From positions 1 through 49,888 of the forward strand of contig JARYLU010000020.1 of the NCBI GenBank assembly GCA_029907475.1: a DNA stretch of 49,888 nucleotides. Direction: 5' to 3'. The DNA is from Bacillota bacterium. GTDB lineage: Bacteria > Bacillota > DSM-12270 > Thermacetogeniales > Thermacetogeniaceae. Position numbers and translations under genes: made by a program. The notes below the pieces were generated by a model. That model was not told the DNA's origin. It saw only the letters and a program-made list of their open reading frames with translations, and ran no database searches. Of the stretch, positions 26,338-34,389 are shown one piece after another (positions within the stretch are counted from its first letter, which is position 1; every line of letters begins with the position of its first letter).

Positions 26338-26416
26338 GGTGGTTGGTCGTTTGTGGGAGGTATGTTCCTATGCCCACACCTGTGAATCCCTTTCCAACGA
26401 CTAACGACCAACCACC
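26338..26416. repeat. 14-base inverted repeat with inner hairpin
   Basis: GGTGGTTGGTCGTT (26338-26351) is the perfect inverted complement of AACGACCAACCACC (26403-26416). Inside, TGTGGG and CCCACA form a second stem. Confidence 0.6.
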
Positions 26417-26711
26417 AGCGACTAAAAATGCAGGCACCGGAACCGTCTCCATGCCTGCCCATGCCTGCGCACCGGAACCGCTTCTAGCTGTAATCTTCTT
26501 TAAGTCTACGATTATCTCAATTACCAGTCAACAAGTATTAACCATGGCAATTAATCACTGTAAAGTGTTGAGAAACCGGGAATTATCGAGAAATATATAT
26601 AGTACCGGGTGGCTTAAAGCAGCGGCACCGTAGCTTTGCCTTGAGCCTCGGCATTAAGCGGCAGGTGGAGAGATGGCCAGGAAAATTTATGCTGTTTCTT
26701 CCAAGTTAAGT

Positions 26712-26767
26712 TTGCAGGAGATTTTATTTTTAATGTAGAATTACCTTATTAATGTAGAATTATCTTA
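26712..26767 (+). promoter_or_regulatory. Promoter overlapped by a 19-base tandem repeat (transport operon)
   Basis: TTGCAG (26712-26717) and TAGAAT (26736-26741) have an 18-base spacer. Two tandem copies of TTAATGTAGAATTACCTTA (26730-26748 and 26749-26767, one mismatch) cover the -10 and the start region. This is an arrangement expected for a regulator binding to direct repeats. Confidence 0.5.
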
Positions 26768-26807
26768 TAGAGCATATGCCACGAAATAACTAAAAACTGC
26801 TAAATTG

Positions 26808-26864
26808 ACCACGGAGGTCTGTTATCCCTGCTGGAGCAGGGTATGATAGGCTTTCGTGGTTTTT
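26808..26864 (+). terminator. Leader terminator (attenuator candidate) before the transport operon
   Basis: ACCACG (26808-26813) pairs with CGTGGT (26855-26860), which runs into TTTTT. An inner perfect hairpin CCCTGC-TGGA-GCAGGG (26826-26841) sits within. It lies between the promoter and the first start codon (26915), so it would block read-through unless an alternative fold forms. No known riboswitch class was recognised. Confidence 0.55.
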
Positions 26865-26914
26865 GTTTTAACAGGAAAAAACATATTTGTTTATAACTCC
26901 GGGAGGATCTGTTG

Positions 26915-27859
26915 ATGCTCAAATGCATCGCCAGGCGCCTGGCCATGCTGATCATCGTGGTGTTCGGTGTTACACTGATCACCTTTACAATGATGCACCT
27001 GGCACCAGGGGATCCGGCGGAACTGATTGCCACAGCCAGGTACGGCTTGGAAAATCTTACAGAAGAAGATGTTGAACGAATCCGGGTGGCGGAGGGTTTG
27101 GATTCCCCTGTTTTCATCCAGTATCTGCGCTGGCTGGGTCACACGGTCAGGGGGGATTTCGGGTGCTCACTGGTCACCGGTGACCCGGTTCAGGAGGAGA
27201 TCTTGCTCAAGCTTCCCGCCACATTTAAGCTGGCTCTGGCCGCCTTGATCGTTTCCCTCTTGATAGCAATACCTGCGGGAATTATTTCAGCAGTAAAGCA
27301 GTATTCCCCGGTAGATTATTTGACCATGACCGGTGCCTTGCTGGGGGTCAGCATGCCCAACTTCTGGCTGGGGCTGCTGCTTATTCTCTTATTTTCCGTG
27401 ACCCTGGGGTGGCTTCCGGTCTGCGGCTACGGTGGTTTGCACCACATGATCTTGCCTGCGGTGACCCTGGGCACAGGGATGGCCGCCATTACCACCAGGC
27501 TGACGCGTTCCAGTATGCTGGATGTATTAAGGCAGGATTATATTATCGCTGCCAGGTCCAAGGGTTTGGGTGAAGGAAATGTCATCTACAGCCATGCGCT
27601 GAAAAATGCTTTCATCCCTGTGATCACCATGGTCGGCCTTCAAATAGGGCATTTGCTTGAAGGAACAGTGATCGTGGAATCGGTCTTCGCCTGGCCGGGC
27701 ATAGGAAAACTGCTGGTGGATTCGATCTTTGCCAGGGATTTTTCTATGATTCAGGGGTGTGTTCTTTTTTTCGCAGTTCTCTTTGTCATAGTCAATTTGC
27801 TGGTGGACATTTCTTATGTATACCTGGATCCGAGGATCAGGTTGGAGAAGGAGAGTTAG
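26915..27859 (+). CDS. Nickel/peptide-type ABC transporter permease 1 (NikB/DppB-like)
   Basis: ATG 26915 follows GGGAGGA. The 314-residue protein has six membrane helices, starting with RLAMLIIVVFGVTLITF and the family-typical LAPGDP near residue 30. The binding-protein-dependent transport signature DYIIAARSKGLGEGNVIYSH (about 208-227) is the loop that docks to the ATPases. It is the first gene of an operon of five transport genes plus two methyltransferases. Substrate type (nickel, opine-metal or oligopeptide) cannot be settled from this subunit. Confidence 0.85.
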   Translation: MLKCIARRLAMLIIVVFGVTLITFTMMHLAPGDPAELIATARYGLENLTEEDVERIRVAEGLDSPVFIQYLRWLGHTVRGDFGCSLVTGDPVQEEILLKLPATFKLALAALIVSLLIAIPAGIISAVKQYSPVDYLTMTGALLGVSMPNFWLGLLLILLFSVTLGWLPVCGYGGLHHMILPAVTLGTGMAAITTRLTRSSMLDVLRQDYIIAARSKGLGEGNVIYSHALKNAFIPVITMVGLQIGHLLEGTVIVESVFAWPGIGKLLVDSIFARDFSMIQGCVLFFAVLFVIVNLLVDISYVYLDPRIRLEKES

Positions 27860-27861
27860 TA

Positions 27862-28731
27862 TTGACCTCAGCAGTGGTTGCAGCCGAGCGGAATTTTACC
27901 CTTTACCAGCTTAGTAAAAATAAATTGGCCCTTACAGGGTTGGCGATCATCTTGCTGCTGGTGATTGTCGCACTTTTTGCACCTGTTTTGGCGCCTCATC
28001 ATCCCTATGAACAAGATTTGGACAAGGTACTCTTGGGTCCCTCGCTGGAGTACCCTTTCGGAACCGATGATTTTGGCCGTTGTATCTTCAGCAGAATCAT
28101 CTTTGGAACAAGAATATCGCTGGCAATCGGTATTATTGTAACCACAATCTCCGCGGTTGCTGGAATCATTCTGGGGATGCTGGCCGGATTTTACGGTGGG
28201 GTGATCGATGAGGTAATCATGCGGATAGTTGATATTTTCCTGGCCTTTCCCGGGCTGATCCTCGCTTTGGTAATCGCCGGACTTTTGGGCCCCGGCATGT
28301 TTAATGTTCTGTTTGCTCTGGCACTCGTCGGATGGATGGGCTATGCCCGGGTGGTGCGGGGGGCCGTACTATCAGTAAAGGAAAAGGAGTTTGTGGAAAC
28401 GGCAATGTCTCTGGGAGCAAGTGACCTGTATATTATGTGCCGGCACCTGCTGCCCAATGTGATTGCACCTGTGATTGTGATGGCAACCCTGGGTATCGGC
28501 CAGACCATTTTAGCGGCCGCGGGTTTGAGTTTTTTGGGGTTGGGGGTACAGCCACCCGTACCGGTTTGGGGTTCTATGTTAAATGATGGAAAGGCGTACC
28601 TGCAAACCGCACCCCACCTAACCATTTTTCCCGGCCTGGCCATTATGATTACGGTGCTGTCTTTTAACTTCCTGGGAGATGGGCTGCGAGATGTTCTCGA
28701 TCCCAGACAGAAGGAAAGAAGGATTGAATAG
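27862..28731 (+). CDS. Nickel/peptide-type ABC transporter permease 2 (NikC/DppC-like)
   Basis: TTG 27862 is chosen: it lies two bases after the previous stop with GAAGGAGA upstream, giving 289 residues. It has a short cytoplasmic start, a first helix LALTGLAIILLLVIVALFAP, the DppC-type LLGPSLEYPFGTDDFGRCIFSR, and the docking loop EFVETAMSLGASDLYIMCRH (about 180-200). The long frame that overlaps the previous gene has no support. It forms the membrane channel together with permease 1. Confidence 0.85.
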   Translation: MTSAVVAAERNFTLYQLSKNKLALTGLAIILLLVIVALFAPVLAPHHPYEQDLDKVLLGPSLEYPFGTDDFGRCIFSRIIFGTRISLAIGIIVTTISAVAGIILGMLAGFYGGVIDEVIMRIVDIFLAFPGLILALVIAGLLGPGMFNVLFALALVGWMGYARVVRGAVLSVKEKEFVETAMSLGASDLYIMCRHLLPNVIAPVIVMATLGIGQTILAAAGLSFLGLGVQPPVPVWGSMLNDGKAYLQTAPHLTIFPGLAIMITVLSFNFLGDGLRDVLDPRQKERRIE

Positions 28732-28742
28732 GAGGGATCCTG

Positions 28743-29738
28743 TTGGCTCTACTCAGTATTCGGAATCTGACAACCATTTTTCATGCAGAGGAGGGAGATA
28801 TCAAGGCGTGTGATCAGGTCAGCCTGGATATCCCGGCGGGAAAAACAATTGGCCTGATCGGGGAAACAGGGTGCGGCAAATCGGTCTTGGGGATGTCCAT
28901 TTTGCGCTTACTGCCGCGCAATGCTGCAATAAAAGGGGAAATATACTATAAGGGCCAGGATATTCTGGCTATGAACGGAGATCAGCTGCGGCGTTTGCGG
29001 GGAGATGAGATAGCACTACTCCCTCAGAGCCCCTCCACCTCCTTGAACCCGGTTTTGAAGATAGGCTTCCAGATCGCTGAGGGTCTGCATCTCCACAGGA
29101 AAACAAAGTGGGAACAGGCATGGGAGAAAGCTGTGGAGATGCTGGATTTTTTGAAACTGCCTGAACCCGCAAAGAGGGCCCAGGAATATCCCCATCAACT
29201 GAGCGGCGGTATGAAGCAGCGCGCTTTGGCGGCTGTAAGCATTACCGGAAGACCCTCTTTGTTGATCGCTGATGAGCCCACCAAGGGACTGGATGCTGTT
29301 TTGCGGGCTCAGGTTGTAGGGGTGCTCCGGCAGCTCGCCCGGGAAACCGGTGCGGCGATGCTCTTGATCACCCATGATTTGAAGGTGGCGGCCAGCCTCT
29401 GTGATGAAATCGCTGTCATGTACGCCGGGGAGATACTGGAACATGGGACTGCAGAACAGGTGCTTGGAGCCCCTGTGCACCCGTATACAAAGGGACTGCT
29501 GTCTTCACTCCCCCAACACGGCCTGCACCCCATCCCCGGATACAGCCCCAGTTTGCTGGACTTGCCTTCTGGATGCAAGTTTCATGAGCGCTGTTCGCTG
29601 GCCAGGGAATTATGTGCCAAGCAACACCCTCCTTTACAGGCAACCAATGGAGCTCATGTGAGGTGTTTGTTCATTGATCAGAGTGGAGAAGCTCAGCAAG
29701 ATCTATACAACAGGGATCTTCAAAAAGCGGCAGTTTAA
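28743..29738 (+). CDS. Oligopeptide/nickel-type ABC transporter ATP-binding protein (OppD/NikD-like)
   Basis: TTG 28743 follows AGGAGGG. Its 331 residues contain Walker A GETGCGKSVLG (about 39), Q-loop LLPQSPSTSLNP (about 94), signature LSGGMKQR (about 155), Walker B LLIADEPTKGLD and the H-loop ITHD. The C-terminal cysteine-bearing segment CKFHERCSLARELC (about 283-297) is the oligopeptide/nickel-family extension, which often binds a [4Fe-4S] cluster. The next ATPase gene begins inside its last 65 bases. Confidence 0.87.
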   Translation: MALLSIRNLTTIFHAEEGDIKACDQVSLDIPAGKTIGLIGETGCGKSVLGMSILRLLPRNAAIKGEIYYKGQDILAMNGDQLRRLRGDEIALLPQSPSTSLNPVLKIGFQIAEGLHLHRKTKWEQAWEKAVEMLDFLKLPEPAKRAQEYPHQLSGGMKQRALAAVSITGRPSLLIADEPTKGLDAVLRAQVVGVLRQLARETGAAMLLITHDLKVAASLCDEIAVMYAGEILEHGTAEQVLGAPVHPYTKGLLSSLPQHGLHPIPGYSPSLLDLPSGCKFHERCSLARELCAKQHPPLQATNGAHVRCLFIDQSGEAQQDLYNRDLQKAAV

Positions 29739-30606
29739 AGCAGTTGATGATGTAAACTTTACCATCGCTCCAGGGGAAACTCTTGGGTTGGTTGGGGAAA
29801 GCGGCTGCGGTAAATCTACTTTGGCAAGGACTATCTTGAGGTTGATCCCTCCATCCAGGGGGAGGGTCTACTTTAAGGGCCGGGATATTGCCGCTGCCGG
29901 ACCCCGGGAGCTCAATAAAATCAGGGGAAAAATGCAGATCATCTTCCAGCATCCAGAAACTGCCCTCAATCCTCATCTGAGGATTTATGACAGTCTGACC
30001 GAGCCGCTGCGCATCCAGAACTTGGTCAGGGACCGGGCTGAGGAGAAAAAGCGGGTCTCCAACCTGCTAGAGCAGGTTGGCCTTTATGAAGAACACCTAA
30101 CCCGTTATCCCCATGAACTGAGTGGGGGACAGATCCAAAGGGTTGTGCTGGCACGTATCCTTTCCCTGCACCCGGAATTTATTGTGGCAGATGAGCCTAC
30201 ATCTATGTTGGATGTCTCTGTTCAGGCGCAGGTGCTCAATATTTTTAAAGAGATCCAGCAAAAATATGATATTTCTTACCTGTTTATTTCGCATGACCTG
30301 GAGGTTATCCGCTGGATGAGCGACCGGATGGCGGTGATGTATAAAGGGAGAATAGTGGAGATAGGACCCACAGAAGAAGTTTTTCAAAACCCACAGCACC
30401 CTTATACATCCCTCCTGGTGGACGCCTTTACCTCTTTTAATAACAGTCAGGATAAAACCCCTGAGGTGGCAGTAGTGAGCAAGGAACTGCTGCCAGGGGG
30501 TTGCAGGTATGCTCCCTTTTGTTCCGGTGCCAGCGCACTATGCAACCAAGTTCCGGAGTTAAAAGAGGTTTCTATAGGACACTATGCGGCTTGCTGGCAC
30601 CTCTAA
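29674..30606 (+). CDS. Oligopeptide/nickel-type ABC transporter ATP-binding protein (OppF/NikE-like)
   Basis: TTG 29674 lies within the end of the upstream ATPase gene (65-base overlap), a coupled arrangement; GTG 29683 is an alternative start. The 310-residue protein has Walker A GESGCGKSTLA, Q-loop FQHPETALNPH, signature LSGGQIQR, Walker B FIVADEPTSMLD and H-loop ISHD. It ends in the family extension with cysteines CRYAPFCSGASALC (about 277-290). It pairs with the previous gene to form the ATPase heterodimer. Confidence 0.87.
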   Translation: MIRVEKLSKIYTTGIFKKRQFKAVDDVNFTIAPGETLGLVGESGCGKSTLARTILRLIPPSRGRVYFKGRDIAAAGPRELNKIRGKMQIIFQHPETALNPHLRIYDSLTEPLRIQNLVRDRAEEKKRVSNLLEQVGLYEEHLTRYPHELSGGQIQRVVLARILSLHPEFIVADEPTSMLDVSVQAQVLNIFKEIQQKYDISYLFISHDLEVIRWMSDRMAVMYKGRIVEIGPTEEVFQNPQHPYTSLLVDAFTSFNNSQDKTPEVAVVSKELLPGGCRYAPFCSGASALCNQVPELKEVSIGHYAACWHL

Positions 30607-30641
30607 CAGGCCGGCCGATTCCCGCTAAGGAGGTTAGTTTT

Positions 30642-31676
30642 TTGTTAAAGAAGAAATTATCTGAGTTTGAGCCTGGGGTTGAAGGGAAGTTTTTACTAGA
30701 AATGTTCAGCGCATATGAACATTCCCTGGTCCTCTACCAGTCCTATAAATTGGGTGTTTTTGATGCACTCCATGGTTCCCCGCAAAGCGCTGAACTGCTG
30801 GCCAGGGAAACCGGTTATCTGCCGGAAAGACTCATCTTTTTGCTCGATGCCCTGACATCCATGGGGCTTCTCGAAAAAACCGGTGATGAGTATGTCAATT
30901 CTCCGGTTGCCAGGGCATTTCTTTCTCGGAGCAGCAGCTTTTACTTGGGGGATTTAATCGCTATGAATCTTTCACCCGAAAGGATTCGGCACTGGGAGAC
31001 GCTCGATAGTTGGCTGAAAGGTAAAACCACAGGGGATGACAGCCATAACCCCATGAGTGTATTCAACCCGTCCTTTGTCAGGGCCATGGCACAGGGGGTT
31101 TTGTGCAATAAAGGTTTTCTGGAAACCATTTCCCTGGTGGCAGGCCACAGTTGTTTTCCCTCCGCTCAGAAACTGCTTGACCTGGGCGGAGGGCACGGGT
31201 TGTTTTCTATTGCTCTCAAGCGGATCAAACCGAATCTGGAGGCCGTGGTCTTTGACCTGCCGCAAGTAGAGCAGGTAACCAGGGATTATGCTCAGCGGTA
31301 TGCAGCAGAGATCGGCTTTCACCCAGGGAACTTTTATGAAGATGAGCTGCCTCCAGGTCAGGATATGATCCTTGCTTTTGATATCCTTCACCCCGTCCCA
31401 CCCTCTCAAAAAGAAGGGGTGTTCGCCAGAGTGCACAGGGCACTGAAACCCGGGGGACACCTTTTTTATAAGCTGTGGTTCCTCGATGCAACTCGTACCA
31501 ATCCCAGAAGAGCAGCAATTTTTGCACTAAGCTGCAAGTTGAGAAATGAAAGTTCCCATGTTTATACCCTGGAAGAAGCGAAAGAAATGCTGGGTCGGAT
31601 AGGGTTTCAAGTGGAAGGTGCTGTGGATGCCGGGGATATGGTTTCAACTATGCTGGTTGCCAGGAAGGAGAGGTGA
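30642..31676 (+). CDS. SAM-dependent O-methyltransferase (acetylserotonin / hydroxyneurosporene type)
   Basis: TTG 30642 is preferred because AAGGAGG lies upstream at the right distance, giving 344 residues. The N-terminal part (about 15-100) is the winged-helix dimerisation domain of plant-type O-methyltransferases, with DALHGSPQSAELLARETG. The catalytic part has KLLDLGGGHGLFSIAL (SAM motif I, about 178), VVFDLPQV, and LKPGGHLFYKLW. Its place between transporter ATPases and receptor suggests that it modifies the transported compound or a metal-binding ligand. That is inference, since no biosynthetic partner is visible. Confidence 0.8.
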   Translation: MLKKKLSEFEPGVEGKFLLEMFSAYEHSLVLYQSYKLGVFDALHGSPQSAELLARETGYLPERLIFLLDALTSMGLLEKTGDEYVNSPVARAFLSRSSSFYLGDLIAMNLSPERIRHWETLDSWLKGKTTGDDSHNPMSVFNPSFVRAMAQGVLCNKGFLETISLVAGHSCFPSAQKLLDLGGGHGLFSIALKRIKPNLEAVVFDLPQVEQVTRDYAQRYAAEIGFHPGNFYEDELPPGQDMILAFDILHPVPPSQKEGVFARVHRALKPGGHLFYKLWFLDATRTNPRRAAIFALSCKLRNESSHVYTLEEAKEMLGRIGFQVEGAVDAGDMVSTMLVARKER

Positions 31677-31706
31677 AAAAGCCGCTAAAAATGTGATTTT
31701 ACGTTG

Positions 31707-31740
31707 GGTTAGCGCAAAGCGCGGCTCCGCTTATTAAACC
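31707..31740 (+). promoter_or_regulatory. Intercistronic stem before the receptor gene
   Basis: GGTTAGCG pairs loosely with CGCTTATTAAACC around an inner GCGC/GCGC stem. It sits between the methyltransferase and receptor genes and may stabilise the receptor mRNA. Confidence 0.3.
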
Positions 31741-31776
31741 TTTGTAAATAATCAAAATGGTAAGGAGGTTGTAGCT

Positions 31777-33315
31777 GTGAGAATGAAAAGACTCTGTGTT
31801 TTGCTCTGTTTTGCTGCGCTTTTTCTTTTTGCTCTAGGGGGATGTGCTGGAGAAGAGGCCAAACCGGAACAGGTTCTTAAAGTAGCGATCGGTACGGATA
31901 TCAATACTTGGGATATCGTGCAGTTCCCTGATGGAGATGCCAGGTTTGTTTGGTCACAGATCTATGAAACCCTTGTCCGTTTGGACCAAGATCTTAATTT
32001 GGTACCTGGTCTGGCCGAGTCCTGGGAATCCCAGGATAATGGAAAGGTATGGATATTTCACCTGAGGAAAGGGGTTAAATTTCATGATGGCACCCCATTT
32101 AACGCAGATGCAGTTAAATATTCCTATGGCGACCGTGGATATGTTACCCAGGTGAAAACACTGCAGTTGGAGAACATCGAAGCCCTTGATGATTACACAG
32201 TGAAGTTCACCTGTGTGAAACCCATACCCCTGCCCACCTACCTGACACATGTGGCCTGGCCCATTGTCAGCCCTACCAGTATTGATTCTGAAGGGAAGTT
32301 TACCAAGCCCATCGGTACCGGCCCTTTTAAATTCTCCAAGCATACCAAGGGGCAGGAGGTTGTCCTGGAGAGAAATGATGACTATTGGGGAGGAAAGCAA
32401 AAACTGGAAAAAGTAATCTTTAAGATTATTCCGGATGCATCTACCAGGATGATGGCCCTCACCTCCGGAGATGTTGATATGAGCATTAAGGTGCCCGAAT
32501 CGGAAGTAAAAAAGCTGGAGCAGGACCCGAAGATCACAGTACACAAGAAGATGACCACCTTCACGGATTTTATGCAGTTTAACTGCGCCCGTCCTCCCTT
32601 TGATGATGTCAATGTAAGAAAAGCTGTGGCTTACTCCATCGACACAGAGGGGATCGTTAAAAACATCCTCAACAACATCGGTGTTGCAGCCAAAGGACGC
32701 CCCTACTCACCTGTGATGATGTACAGCAGTAAGGATCTACCCCTTTACAGCCAGGATTTGGACAAAGCCAAGAGCATTTTAGCTGATGCCGGATGGAAAG
32801 ACAAAGATGGTGACGGGATTTTGGAAAAGGACGGAAAACAGCTGAAAATAGACCTTGTTCTTTCCCCATCATGGAGCGCCAGGCAGCAGAAAATAGCAGA
32901 GGCATGCCAGGCCCAGCTGACCAAAGCCGGTTTTGCGGTTAATGTCAAACAAATGGAAGGCGCAGCTATGGAGCAGCTGGAAAAGGAAGGCAACTTTGAC
33001 ATTCTGATGCGAACCGGGTTCTTTGTTTGGGGGCCTTATCCCCACCACGTTAAGATTCACCATTCCAAAAACTACAAGAGCCATTACAACAATCCTGCTT
33101 ATGACCAGCTTGTAGACAAAGGGGAAAGCGAAATCAATGAAGAGGAAAAGCAGAAGATTTATACTGATATCCAGAAGATGATTCTGGAAGAACTCCCTGC
33201 ATTCTATCTTGTCCATGAACAGAAGATAGTAGCCACAAGAAGTAATGTGAAAGGATATAAGATCACTGCAGAGGACCCGTGGCTGGAACTGAAGGGGATA
33301 GAGCTTGTTAAATAG
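31777..33315 (+). CDS. Lipoprotein substrate-binding protein (SBP family 5, nickel/peptide type)
   Basis: GTG 31777 follows AAGGAGG. The 512-residue protein begins with a signal peptide and the lipobox LGGC (Cys about 24). It continues as an SBP_bac_5 receptor: YETLVRLDQDLNLVPGLAESW, GVKFHDGTPFNADAVKYSY, IGTGPFKF, and a C-terminal W-containing lobe. It captures the substrate outside the membrane for the adjacent permeases. A pair of histidines in YPHHVKIHH (about 425) could ligate a metal, but receptors of this family bind metals through varied residues, so specificity stays open. Confidence 0.87.
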   Translation: MRMKRLCVLLCFAALFLFALGGCAGEEAKPEQVLKVAIGTDINTWDIVQFPDGDARFVWSQIYETLVRLDQDLNLVPGLAESWESQDNGKVWIFHLRKGVKFHDGTPFNADAVKYSYGDRGYVTQVKTLQLENIEALDDYTVKFTCVKPIPLPTYLTHVAWPIVSPTSIDSEGKFTKPIGTGPFKFSKHTKGQEVVLERNDDYWGGKQKLEKVIFKIIPDASTRMMALTSGDVDMSIKVPESEVKKLEQDPKITVHKKMTTFTDFMQFNCARPPFDDVNVRKAVAYSIDTEGIVKNILNNIGVAAKGRPYSPVMMYSSKDLPLYSQDLDKAKSILADAGWKDKDGDGILEKDGKQLKIDLVLSPSWSARQQKIAEACQAQLTKAGFAVNVKQMEGAAMEQLEKEGNFDILMRTGFFVWGPYPHHVKIHHSKNYKSHYNNPAYDQLVDKGESEINEEEKQKIYTDIQKMILEELPAFYLVHEQKIVATRSNVKGYKITAEDPWLELKGIELVK

Positions 33316-33363
33316 TAGTTGTGTAAAGATTTTGCACCAGACAAGGGATGAAATAATAAGTTT

Positions 33364-33412
33364 AATTGGTGCTGTGGGCGGCGACACAGGGTTACCGCCC
33401 ACAGTAGCAATT
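33364..33412 (+). terminator. Long hairpin after the receptor gene
   Basis: CTGTGGGCGG (33372-33381) pairs perfectly with CCGCCCACAG (33395-33404), extended by AATTG/CAATT with an internal mismatch. The T-run is weak. It probably ends or tunes the transcript before the second methyltransferase gene. Confidence 0.55.
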
Positions 33413-33510
33413 TGAATATCTTGATCTGATAGCTAACCACCAATCATGCTCCCACTTATTTTTATAGCTGTGGGATAAGTGGCGCTAAGTTCTGAGAAGT
33501 TCACCGAAAA

Positions 33511-33538
33511 AGCAGGTGGGGTTAAAACACCATCTGCT
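33511..33538 (+). promoter_or_regulatory. Hairpin just upstream of the second methyltransferase
   Basis: AGCAG-G-TGG pairs with CCA-T-CTGCT (33511-33538), followed by ATAAGTTTT. It is a possible attenuator ahead of TTG 33574. A further dyad CCACTTA...TAAGTGG lies at about 33449-33481. Confidence 0.4.
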
Positions 33539-33573
33539 ATAAGTTTTACTTGATGGAGGGAGGAAGAAATAAC

Positions 33574-34173
33574 TTGTCTGAAAAACACCGCAGATACTTT
33601 AATGAAAAAGCCGCTATTTGGGATCAATTGGTCGAGGATAAAACCCTGCAACGCCTTGACCTGATTATTAAAGGATTAGAAATCCAACCCGGAAGTGTTG
33701 TCCTGGATGTTGGTACAGGAACTGGTATTCTGATTCCCATCCTCAAAGAGGTTATTGGATCCTCCGGTAGTATTGTTGCCCTGGATTTAGCAGAGGAGAT
33801 GCTCAAAAGAGCAAGAGAAAAACACGGAGATGAACAGATCCGCTATGTGGTGGGAGACATTGTCCATACCCCTTTTGATGAGAACTCCTTTGATGAGGTT
33901 ATCTGCAACTCATGTTTTCCCCACATTCAAGACAAAGGAGCAGCAGTAAGGGAGATGATGCGCATCTTGAAACCGGGAGGAAGGATTACTGTTTGTCATA
34001 CCGCGAGCAGAGAGGAACTGAATTCTATGCATAAGTCATTCGGCGGTGTGGTGGGAGAAGATATGCTGCCTGATGATGATGAGATGCAGTCCTTGTTTCA
34101 GCAGGCGGGATTTACCGGTATTGAGATCACTGATGGCTCCAAGGGGTACATTCTCACCGCTGGCAAGCCTTGA
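33574..34173 (+). CDS. Class I SAM-dependent methyltransferase (UbiE-like)
   Basis: TTG 33574 is preferred, with GGAGGGAGG about ten bases upstream; a longer start at 33553 would overlap that site. The 199-residue product has motif I VVLDVGTGTGILIPIL (about 42), DLAEEMLKRAREK, a post-I VVGDIVHTPFDENSFDEVIC stretch, and LKPGGRITVCH. The N-terminus with RRYFNEKAAIWD is typical of small UbiE-like enzymes that act on quinones, metal-binding ligands or arsenic compounds. It is the last gene of the transport region and may methylate the same compound as the O-methyltransferase (inference). Confidence 0.78.
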   Translation: MSEKHRRYFNEKAAIWDQLVEDKTLQRLDLIIKGLEIQPGSVVLDVGTGTGILIPILKEVIGSSGSIVALDLAEEMLKRAREKHGDEQIRYVVGDIVHTPFDENSFDEVICNSCFPHIQDKGAAVREMMRILKPGGRITVCHTASREELNSMHKSFGGVVGEDMLPDDDEMQSLFQQAGFTGIEITDGSKGYILTAGKP

Positions 34174-34226
34174 TCTAGCGACCTGAACACTACCCCGGTA
34201 TGAAGCATCACTGGCTGGAAATCCCA

Positions 34227-34256
34227 TTGTGGGAATAGACTAAAACATGCTACACT
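34227..34256 (+). promoter_or_regulatory. Promoter with a long structured leader for the gene at 34390
   Basis: TTGTGG (34227-34232), an 18-base spacer and TGC-TACACT (-10 at 34251-34256, extended) imply a leader of about 125 bases. The leader can form GCGGT...ACCGC (34278-34310) and CCCGT...GCGGG stems. No known riboswitch was matched. Confidence 0.45.
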
Positions 34257-34389
34257 ACAATTAAGAAGAGCAGTAATGGCGGTCCCGTTAGCGATTTAGC
34301 TCCTTACCGCTTGAGTTGAAAAGGCTCCGTGGGTCTCCCGTCATGTTATCTGGTTTAGCGGGCAAGAGGACCTTCAGGGAGGTGAAATT

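Larger units (their letters stand above)
26242..26711. other. Gene-free stretch with nested hairpins
   Basis: No credible gene was found. The stretch holds a terminator-like hairpin (26301-26336) and a long inverted repeat (26338-26416). It also has repeated words: TTTCCAACGA at 26281 and 26391, CACCGGAACCG at 26435 and 26470, and ATGCCTGC twice. The density of repeats suggests a decayed mobile element or a non-coding RNA locus. Confidence 0.45.

Noticed and set aside
26620-26914. Cobalamin or nickel-cobalt riboswitch before the transport operon
   Set aside because: Conserved core words of those classes could not be found; only a terminator and tandem repeats are supported.
27757-27861. Upstream extension of the second permease overlapping the first by about 100 bases
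   Set aside because: TTG 27862 has a ribosome binding site and gives the normal family length.
34263-34389. Cyclic di-GMP riboswitch upstream of the unknown gene and motAB
   Set aside because: The conserved core sequences and the tetraloop-receptor pattern of known classes are absent.
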